From the NCBI GenBank assembly GCA_045639045.1, contig JAZUCI010000020.1:1-10743 (forward strand): a stretch of DNA of 10,743 nt. Reading direction: 5' to 3'. Under the pieces are notes generated by a model, which was not told where the DNA came from, did no database searches, and saw nothing but the letters and a program-made list of their open reading frames with translations. Positions 6,178 to 10,743 of this stretch are shown here, piece by piece. Every line of letters begins with the position of its first letter. Positions within the stretch are counted from its first letter, which is position 1. Source of the stretch: SIG402 sp045639045. GTDB taxonomy: Bacteria; Bacillota; Clostridia; Christensenellales; Borkfalkiaceae. A program made the translations under genes and the position numbers.

Positions 6178-6510
6178 GTGTTTGCTTCTTACGGGCAGTT
6201 TTATTACGCGGTGGTTTCGCTTGCCGTGGGCGGGGCGGCGGGGATTTTGCACGCGTTTTTCCCCAAACGGGGCGCGCTTGCCGTAATTACGGACGCGCTG
6301 TTCTTTTTGGGTTTTACCGCGCTGTTTTTGTACGCGGAATACCGCTTTCGTTTCCCCGATTTTCGTCCCTATATGGGCGCGTGCGCGCTACTTGGTTTTT
6401 TTGTTGTAAAGAAAATTTTGTCGCAATCGGTTGCATTGCGTAAAAAATTGTGGTATAATAAAAGGGCAAAAAGGAAAAAATCCGTGAAAACGGATAGGAG
6501 TAAGATATGA
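6178..6510 (+). CDS. yabQ: Spore cortex biosynthesis membrane protein YabQ
   Basis: A 110-residue protein starting at GTG 6178, one base after the yabP stop. An AAAAGGAT Shine-Dalgarno sequence (6159-6166) lies 11 bases upstream and overlaps the end of yabP. The opening residues (FASYGQFYYAVVSLAVGG) resemble the YabQ N-terminus, and hydrophobic segments at about 9-27, 38-53 and 64-77 fit a small multi-pass membrane protein. The C-terminal 25 residues are strongly basic. YabQ localises to membranes around the forespore and is needed for the spore cortex in Bacillus, where it is about 210 residues; short clostridial forms are common. Its stop codon overlaps the divIC start (ATGA). The call rests on position and topology as much as on sequence. 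Confidence 0.75.
   Translation: MFASYGQFYYAVVSLAVGGAAGILHAFFPKRGALAVITDALFFLGFTALFLYAEYRFRFPDFRPYMGACALLGFFVVKKILSQSVALRKKLWYNKRAKRKKSVKTDRSKI
6431..6459 (+). promoter_or_regulatory. Internal extended -10 promoter in yabQ, driving divIC
   Basis: TTGCAT (6431-6436), 17-bp spacer, TATAAT (6454-6459) preceded by TGG (6451-6453) as an extended -10. Transcription would start near 6466, about 41 bases before the divIC ATG, within the yabQ coding sequence. This would give growth-phase expression of the essential septation gene independent of sporulation control of yabPQ. Confidence 0.75.
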
Positions 6511-6791
6511 CCGAAGAAAAGAAAGCAAGAATCGCAGTTGCCACCACCGTGGCTTCGGTACTTTTGCTGTTCGTGCTTATCGTGGTGCTGATTTATCAAA
6601 TGGCAAACTATTCCGCCATTCGTAAACAACGCGCCATTTTAGAACGCCAAAAGGAAATTCTTGAAGAAGAAATTTCGGATAAAGAAAAAGAAATCGCAAA
6701 CCGTAAAACGGAATGGCAAATGGAAATGCAGGCAAGAAAATACGGCTTGATGTTTCCGGGGGACAGCCGTTTTGAAACGGGTAACGATTAA
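6507..6791 (+). CDS. divIC: Septum formation initiator DivIC/FtsB family
   Basis: A 94-residue bitopic membrane protein: short cytoplasmic N-terminus, one transmembrane helix (about 9-30), a charged coiled coil (about 35-75) and the characteristic ending ARKYGLMFPGD (76-86). This ending matches the family's E.iARkklGmv.PGE motif. DivIC works with FtsL and DivIB at the division septum, where it helps activate septal wall synthesis. AGGAG at 6496-6500 lies six bases from the ATG, which overlaps the yabQ stop. The yabP-yabQ-divIC order is conserved across spore-forming Firmicutes. A dedicated promoter inside yabQ is visible, and a terminator follows. Confidence 0.9.
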   Translation: MTEEKKARIAVATTVASVLLLFVLIVVLIYQMANYSAIRKQRAILERQKEILEEEISDKEKEIANRKTEWQMEMQARKYGLMFPGDSRFETGND

Positions 6792-6803
6792 CTGCGTCGT
6801 ACG

Positions 6804-6835
6804 CTCCGCCACCAAACTTCGTGGCGGGGTTTTTT
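6804..6835 (+). terminator. Rho-independent terminator after divIC
   Basis: CTCCGCCAC (6804-6812), eight-base loop, GTGGCGGGG (6821-6829): a nine-pair stem with one G-U wobble, followed by six T. It stands only 13 bases before the phosphatase start, inside a 57-bp gap, so the downstream gene must use read-through or a promoter I could not identify. Confidence 0.9.
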
Positions 6836-6848
6836 ATAGGGGGAGAAT

Positions 6849-7721
6849 ATGTTTGCCCTTTTGGATATCGGCTCCAACTCCGTAAGGATGGGGCTGTTTG
6901 AAAAGGAAAACTGCATAGGTAAGGTTTTACAAACCACCCGTTTGGGGGAAGGGCTTCATCAAACGGGCGCGCTTTCGGATGCTTCCATTACGCGTACCCT
7001 TACCGCAATGCGCGATTTTATGCTACAAGCAAAGCAGCGGGGCGCAAGCCAAATTTTCGCTTACGCAACCGAAGCGGTGCGCCGCGCGGCAAACGGCAAA
7101 GATTTCCTTTCTAAAGCGCAAGAAATCTTGGGGATAACCGTAGACCTATTATCGGGCGAAACCGAGGCGGAAGCGGGTTTTACGGGCGCAGTAGCGGGGG
7201 ATGGCGCTATTTTGGATATCGGGGGCGCTTCTACCGAAATTGCGGTAAAGAAAAACGGAGCGTTCATCTACCGCAAAAGTATTCCCGTGGGATGCGTGGT
7301 GCTAAAAAACGCGTGCGGGGAAGATACGGAAAAATTAACGGCGTATTGCGCGGAAAAGGTAAAAGCTTTTTCGGATGCGCCCGTGGAAAATTTAACGGGT
7401 ATTGGCGGAACGGCAACCACCCTTGCCGCCTTGGCGGTGGAAATGAAACGGTACGACGGCGCAAAAATTACGGGTACCTTTATTTCGGAAGAAAAACTGC
7501 TTTCCGTTCGTGAATTTTTAAGTACGGCAAACGTTGAAACGCGTGTTGGCGCGGGCGTTCCCACAGGGCGCGCGGATTTAATTTACGGGGGCGCGGTTTG
7601 GCTTTGCGCCATCGTAAAGGAACTTTCCCTTTCGGGGTATACCGCAAGCGACGCGGATAATTTGGAAGGCTACGCGCGGATGTTAGTAAAAAAAGGAGTG
7701 GCAAACCAATGCGAAATTTAG
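6849..7721 (+). CDS. ppx: Ppx/GppA-family phosphatase
   Basis: A 290-residue protein of the ASKHA fold with Ppx/GppA signatures: the first phosphate-binding loop DIGSNSVRMGLF (6-17), ATEAVRRA (73-80), SGETEAEAGFTG (102-113) with the expected catalytic Glu (E104), the second phosphate loop ILDIGGASTE (121-130), TGIGGTATTLAAL (183-195) and a C-terminal SDADNLEGYA (267-276). The family hydrolyses inorganic polyphosphate or the 5'-phosphate of pppGpp. The length fits the short two-domain class without the C-terminal HD domain, so exopolyphosphatase and GppA activities cannot be told apart. The Shine-Dalgarno AGGGGGAG (6838-6845) directly follows the divIC terminator. Its end overlaps the next gene by 13 bp. 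Clostridial genomes often place this gene downstream of divIC. Confidence 0.9.
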   Translation: MFALLDIGSNSVRMGLFEKENCIGKVLQTTRLGEGLHQTGALSDASITRTLTAMRDFMLQAKQRGASQIFAYATEAVRRAANGKDFLSKAQEILGITVDLLSGETEAEAGFTGAVAGDGAILDIGGASTEIAVKKNGAFIYRKSIPVGCVVLKNACGEDTEKLTAYCAEKVKAFSDAPVENLTGIGGTATTLAALAVEMKRYDGAKITGTFISEEKLLSVREFLSTANVETRVGAGVPTGRADLIYGGAVWLCAIVKELSLSGYTASDADNLEGYARMLVKKGVANQCEI

Positions 7722-8779
7722 GAAGACGACTGCAAGCCGTATTGCTGTTCGTGGCGTTCGCCGCGTTTTGCTTACTTGCCTATACCTTCGTAAAGCGGTA
7801 TTCGCACGGTAACGCGCTGGATTGGGTGTTCACCTTTCTTGGGGTGATTCTTGGGGCAACCGCGGTTGCGGTTTTGCACCCCGTGTTTCACGAATTGGGG
7901 CACGTAATTTTCGGTAAAATCGCAGGCTTACAACTCATTGCATTTCGCGCGGGATTTTTAAGCTATTACCAAGGGAAACTGCGCCTTGCCCCCTTTACCT
8001 TTGGCGGGGAATGCGTTATGCTTCCCAACGGGGAACAAGCTGCGGCTAAAAAGCGCAGAATTTTTGCTTGGGGTGGCATTGTGGGAAGCGCAATTTTTTG
8101 TTTCCCCTTGCTTTGGTCGCCCTTTGCTTTTTGGCTTTCCGCCCCCGTTTACGCGGGGCTAACCACCGCAATGCTATATGCCGCTTACGAACTGATTTCT
8201 AACTTATTCCCTTCCGAAGGAAGGGAAAAAACGGATGGGGAAGTGCTGTTCGCTTCGTATAAAAATACGGACGTAAGCGTTGTGGAAACCGCGGTTTTTG
8301 CCGCGCAAAGCGTATTCGTTACGGGGAAAACCCCGGCGGATATTCCGCGCGCTTTACTGTACGGCGTTCCCGTAATTTCCGAAGGAGAGGAAGCCTTTGC
8401 TTTGCTTACGCATTTGCGCCTTCTACGCGCCATTTTGCGCGAAGAACGGGCGGAAATAGAAGCGCAAACCATCCGCGCCGAAGGGCTTTTGGATGGGGTA
8501 GGCACCCCCGCTTACCGCGCGTTGCTTTCGGAAATCGTATTTGCGTATTCGCTATTAAACGACACCGAAAAGGCGGAAGATTACTTTGCGGAACTTACTA
8601 GCGAAGGGGATTGGTATTTGCCCGCGCGCTACCGCGCGGAAGCCGCTTTTTACCGCTATATCAAACAGGATGCAACCGCGTGCGAAAAGGCGAAAAGCCA
8701 CGCGCGTAAGATGCTGGAAACCTTATCCATGGAAGGGGAAAAGGAAACCGAAAAAAGGCTACTTTCCTTGGTGGAATAA
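7709..8779 (+). CDS. M50-like membrane metallopeptidase with helical C-terminal domain
   Basis: A 356-residue protein. Hydrophobic segments lie at about 10-27 and 42-60, directly followed by the zinc motif HELGH (61-65), then two more at about 120-165. These are followed by NLFP (165-168) and TDG (175-177), matching the NxxP...DG second metal-ligand motif of site-2-protease (M50) family enzymes. Residues from about 185 to the end are soluble and rich in Ala, Glu and Arg helices (for example RAEGLLDGVGTPAYRALLSE and EKAEDYFAEL), resembling TPR-type repeats. It is predicted to cut a membrane substrate or act on a membrane-bound regulator; the substrate is unknown. AAGGAG (7693-7698) lies 10 bases from the ATG, which is 13 bp inside the phosphatase gene, so the two are likely translationally coupled. 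The peptidase call is good; the TPR-like description is tentative. Confidence 0.75.
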   Translation: MRNLGRRLQAVLLFVAFAAFCLLAYTFVKRYSHGNALDWVFTFLGVILGATAVAVLHPVFHELGHVIFGKIAGLQLIAFRAGFLSYYQGKLRLAPFTFGGECVMLPNGEQAAAKKRRIFAWGGIVGSAIFCFPLLWSPFAFWLSAPVYAGLTTAMLYAAYELISNLFPSEGREKTDGEVLFASYKNTDVSVVETAVFAAQSVFVTGKTPADIPRALLYGVPVISEGEEAFALLTHLRLLRAILREERAEIEAQTIRAEGLLDGVGTPAYRALLSEIVFAYSLLNDTEKAEDYFAELTSEGDWYLPARYRAEAAFYRYIKQDATACEKAKSHARKMLETLSMEGEKETEKRLLSLVE

Positions 8780-8793
8780 TCAAATAAAAGGCA

Positions 8794-8833
8794 CGCGCCG
8801 AAAAGCAAAAAAATGCTTTTCGGCGCGTTTTTT
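8794..8833 (+). terminator. Strong, possibly bidirectional intrinsic terminator
   Basis: CGCGCCGAAAAGCA (8794-8807) and TGCTTTTCGGCGCG (8814-8827) form a perfect 14-bp stem with a six-A loop, followed by six T. It ends the phosphatase-peptidase operon. Read from the - strand, the same stem is followed by TGCCTTTTATTTG, so it may also stop the small convergent gene. A further hairpin, CGCTTTTA (8841-8848) with TAAAAGCG (8856-8863), lies beside it without a T-run. Confidence 0.9.
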
Positions 8834-8869
8834 AACCTAGCGCTTTTATTCGCTCTAAAAGCGTAGAAC

Positions 8870-9028
8870 TTACTGCTTTAAGTTGATGCAAAACCCGTTG
8901 CCGAAAAATCCGCAACCGCCCGTGCCGGCGTACGGGCAAGCGGCGCATAAATACGCGCAAGCAACGCCTTTATAATATGCGTGTTCGGTTTCGTTTAGGT
9001 AATAATATTCGTCCTTTTCTTTATCCAT
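8870..9028 (-). CDS. Small cysteine-rich hypothetical protein (52 aa)
   Basis: The only - strand gene. It encodes 52 residues: a charged, Tyr-rich N-terminal half containing EYYYLNETEHAYYKG (residues 7-21), then five Cys in CxxxCxxC-x7-C-x7-C spacing (C24, C28, C31, C39, C47), interspersed with Gly and aromatic residues. No signal peptide or membrane segment is evident. The ATG at 9028 was preferred over an in-frame ATG at 9163 because a Shine-Dalgarno-like AAAGGGGG lies about eight bases upstream; the 45-residue extension looks like read-through of intergenic DNA. I do not recognise the family. The Cys pattern could bind metal, an iron-sulfur cluster, or form cross-links. It converges on the peptidase gene and diverges from gyrB. 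Confidence 0.6.
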   Translation of the reverse strand: MDKEKDEYYYLNETEHAYYKGVACAYLCAACPYAGTGGCGFFGNGFCINLKQ

Positions 9029-9048
9029 TTTCTTCGCCCCCTTTTTCG

Positions 9049-9077
9049 TAGTATGCGTCCATTTTATCAAAGTATGT
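9049..9077 (-). promoter_or_regulatory. Sigma-G-like promoter candidate for the Cys-rich gene
   Basis: On the - strand, ACATA (9077-9073), a 17-bp spacer and CATACTA (9055-9049) fit the forespore sigma-G pattern GHATR-N17/18-CATHHTA in 4/5 and 7/7 positions. Predicted start of transcription falls just before the Shine-Dalgarno sequence of the small gene. Short motif, so chance occurrence is possible. Confidence 0.35.
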
Positions 9078-9322
9078 TTAAGGGCGGTGAATTGCCGTTT
9101 TTCCGTGTTTTTCACGCCGCCTATTTGCCCCCGAAAAAGGCTTTTGCGCGCGTGTGATGGCAATAACGGTAAATTGCGCGTGAAAAGGGGAAACGCGCCT
9201 TAAAAGGCTAAACTACGCCCTAAAACGGAAGGAGTTGCCCCCTTCCATACCGCAAATTAGCGAAAAACAAGGCAAAAATGCAAAAATTTATGAAAATTTC
9301 ATAACTTTTTTTCAAAAAACTC

Positions 9323-9351
9323 TTTCCTTCGCGCGCGAAATATGGTATAAT
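9323..9351 (+). promoter_or_regulatory. Extended -10 promoter of gyrB with inverted repeat
   Basis: TATAAT at 9346-9351 with extended TGG (9343-9345); the -35 position 17 bp upstream reads TTTCCT (9323-9328), a poor match, so the extended -10 probably compensates. GTATAATA (9345-9352) is exactly inverted as TATTATAC (9362-9369) after nine bases, spanning the -10 box and the expected transcription start near 9358. Confidence 0.75.
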
Positions 9352-9372
9352 ACTAACATAATATTATACGGG

Positions 9373-9419
9373 CGCGTAGGCGCGCGCGTGAATTTTGCAT
9401 GCTTTTTTGTAAAATTCAC
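9373..9419 (+). promoter_or_regulatory. Hairpins in the gyrB leader
   Basis: The leader of about 97 nt contains CGCG-TAGG-CGCG (9373-9384), followed by a perfect nine-bp stem GTGAATTTT (9388-9396) with AAAATTCAC (9411-9419) around a 14-base loop. The loop itself contains TTTTTT. The second stem ends 21 bases before the AAGGAG Shine-Dalgarno (9441-9446). No known leader class was recognised. Confidence 0.45.
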
Positions 9420-9454
9420 CCCCTGCCCACGCTTTCCGAAAAGGAGCATGAAAC

Positions 9455-10743
9455 ATGGAAGAAAAGGTTCAAAACGCTTACGGCGAAGGCCAAATACAGG
9501 TCTTGGAAGGTTTAGACCCCGTAAGAAAACGCCCCGGGATGTATATCGGTTCCACGGATTCCAGGGGGCTACACCACCTGGTACAGGAAATCGTGGATAA
9601 CTCTATTGACGAGGCGCATGCGGGCTACTGCGACACGGTAACCATCGTGTTAAATGCGGATGGCTCTTGCTCCGTTTCGGATAACGGCCGTGGGATCCCT
9701 ACGGATATTCACCGCACCGAAGGGATTTCGGCGGTAGAAGTCGTTTTAACCAAACTGCACGCGGGCGGTAAGTTCGGCGGTGGCGGTTATAAAATTTCGG
9801 GTGGTTTACACGGGGTAGGTTTATCCGTTGTAAACGCGCTTTCCGAATGGCTGGAAGTGGACGTATACCAAAAGGGAAGTCACTTCCATCAAGTGTATAA
9901 CCGCGGGATTCCCCAACGCCGTTTAGAGGTGGTTGGTACGGCGGATAAAACGGGTACCACCGTTACCTTCTTCCCCGATAGCGAAATTTTCGAAACGTTG
10001 GAATTTGAATACAGCAACCTTCGCAACCGTTTCCGCGAACTCGCTTACCTAAATAAAGGTCTTACCATCGTTATGGAAGATAAGCGCGAAGGTAAAGAAA
10101 GAACGGATACCTTCTGCTACGAAGGGGGTATTATCCACTACGTGCGCGATTTGAACCGCGATAGGGAATGCTTGTTCCAAGAACCCTTGTATTTTGAAAT
10201 GCAAAACGGGGATAACAAAGTGGAAATCGCTATGCAGTATAACGACGGGTATAGCGAACAAATTTACGGCTTTGCCAACAACATCAACACCGAAGAAGGC
10301 GGTACGCACGTAGACGGGTTTAAGTCCGCGTTAAGCCGTGTGATTATCGAAGCGGGTAAATCGGTGAAAGTGCTAAAGGACGACGATAAACTTTCGGGCG
10401 AAGACGTACGCGAAGGTTTGGTTGCCGTAATTTCGGTAAAGCTTACCGAACCCCAATTCGAAGGGCAAACCAAAACCAAACTTGGCAATAGCGAAATGCG
10501 CGGGATCGTAAGTAAGGCGATTACCGAAGGCTTGGGAACGTTTTTAGAAGAAAACCCCGCCGTTACCAAAGAATTATTATTAAAATGCTTAACCGCCCAA
10601 CGCGCAAGGGAAGCAGCCCGCGCGGCAAGGGAACAAACCAGAAGAAAGGGAGCGCTAGAATCCGCTACCCTTCCCGGTAAGCTTTGCGACTGTATCAGTA
10701 GGGATGCAAGCCTTTGCGAAATTTACCTTGTGGAAGGGGATTC
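9455..10743 (+). CDS. gyrB: DNA gyrase subunit B, 3'-truncated by window edge
   Basis: The first 429 residues of GyrB. The GHKL ATPase domain shows GLDPVRKRPGMYIGST (19-34), catalytic Glu in QEIVDNSIDEA (E45, N49), DNGRGIP (76-82), HAGGKFGGGGYKISGGLHGVG (102-122) and GTTVTFFPD; the transducer domain follows, with QTKTKLGN and the AREAARAAREQTRRK stretch. The window ends inside the Toprim domain at EIYLVEGD, the start of the metal-binding EGDS motif. With GyrA it introduces negative supercoils using ATP. GyrB is favoured over ParE by SSVEVVL/LHAGGKF-type sequence, though the two families are close. The ATG at 9455 has AAGGAG (9441-9446) eight bases upstream; the ATG at 9448 is out of frame. 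gyrB is not beside recF or dnaA here, unlike in Bacillus. Confidence 0.95.
   Translation, partial: MEEKVQNAYGEGQIQVLEGLDPVRKRPGMYIGSTDSRGLHHLVQEIVDNSIDEAHAGYCDTVTIVLNADGSCSVSDNGRGIPTDIHRTEGISAVEVVLTKLHAGGKFGGGGYKISGGLHGVGLSVVNALSEWLEVDVYQKGSHFHQVYNRGIPQRRLEVVGTADKTGTTVTFFPDSEIFETLEFEYSNLRNRFRELAYLNKGLTIVMEDKREGKERTDTFCYEGGIIHYVRDLNRDRECLFQEPLYFEMQNGDNKVEIAMQYNDGYSEQIYGFANNINTEEGGTHVDGFKSALSRVIIEAGKSVKVLKDDDKLSGEDVREGLVAVISVKLTEPQFEGQTKTKLGNSEMRGIVSKAITEGLGTFLEENPAVTKELLLKCLTAQRAREAARAAREQTRRKGALESATLPGKLCDCISRDASLCEIYLVEGD

Larger units (their letters stand above)
9164..9454. other. gyrB upstream region, no gene
   Basis: No coding frame is supported. The left part has small hairpins such as GGAAGG (9227-9232) with CCTTCC (9241-9246). 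A near-perfect palindrome TTATGAAA-A-TTTCATAA lies at 9288-9304. The gyrB promoter, an inverted repeat over its -10 box and a leader hairpin occupy 9323-9419 and are listed separately. Confidence 0.6.

Noticed and set aside
9029..9163. Longer 97-residue version of the Cys-rich protein
   Set aside because: No ribosome site at 9163, the extension runs through the candidate promoter, and the shorter start has a good Shine-Dalgarno.
9363..9391. Divergent - strand promoter using the mirrored TATAAT
   Set aside because: The expected -35 position reads TCACGC on the - strand, with almost no match, and no gene starts nearby.
9235..9600. 121-codon + strand frame overlapping the gyrB start
   Set aside because: It covers the gyrB promoter and leader, then runs out of frame through the conserved ATPase domain.

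Overview
The window looks like a chromosomal segment of an endospore-forming Clostridia-type Firmicute, probably an uncultured gut or anaerobic lineage. The spore gene pair yabP-yabQ followed by divIC, strong AGGAGG-type ribosome binding sites, sigma-A style TTGACT/TATAAT promoters, short hairpin-plus-U terminators and a BspA-like leucine-rich-repeat surface protein all point this way. The exact genus cannot be read from the sequence. All genes lie on the + strand except one tiny cysteine-rich gene near 8.9-9.0 kb.

Layout. (1) 1-2052: the 3' part of a large surface-type protein made of a four-residue Pro repeat stalk followed by two blocks of LRR_5 repeats, closed by an intrinsic terminator. 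Its more AT-rich and repetitive DNA contrasts with the rest. (2) 2131-2429: an intergenic region with a tandem array of mini-hairpins, a near-consensus sigma-A promoter and a structured 5' leader. (3) 2430-5656: a probable three-gene operon encoding an MFS (organophosphate-antiporter-like) transporter, a calcineurin-like metallophosphoesterase and a PTS_EIIC_2-type membrane protein. (4) 5657-5906: no gene, but three consecutive RNA-type hairpins, the first a long rod of about 100 nt, ending in an intrinsic terminator. (5) 5907-6791: yabP-yabQ-divIC, with an internal extended -10 promoter inside yabQ that probably separates housekeeping divIC expression from sporulation expression of yabPQ. A terminator follows. 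(6) 6849-8779: a Ppx/GppA-family phosphatase overlapping by 13 bp an M50-like membrane metallopeptidase that carries a large helical C-terminal region, then a strong terminator. (7) 8870-9028 (-): a 52-residue Cys-rich peptide with a forespore-like promoter motif. (8) 9455-end: gyrB, cut off in the Toprim domain, with an extended -10 promoter, inverted repeats and a hairpin leader.

How the parts fit. The middle of the window is a cell-envelope and sporulation neighbourhood: yabPQ act in spore cortex formation, divIC in septation, and ppx plus the M50-like protein may link stringent-response nucleotides or polyphosphate to membrane proteolysis (inference from operon structure only). The 2430-5656 operon looks like uptake of a phosphorylated or sugar-type substrate with an intracellular phosphoesterase, but no substrate can be assigned. 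The parts least explained by known genes are the structured RNA-like element at 5688-5790, the mini-hairpin array at 2220-2297, the leader at 2353-2421 and the small Cys-rich gene.
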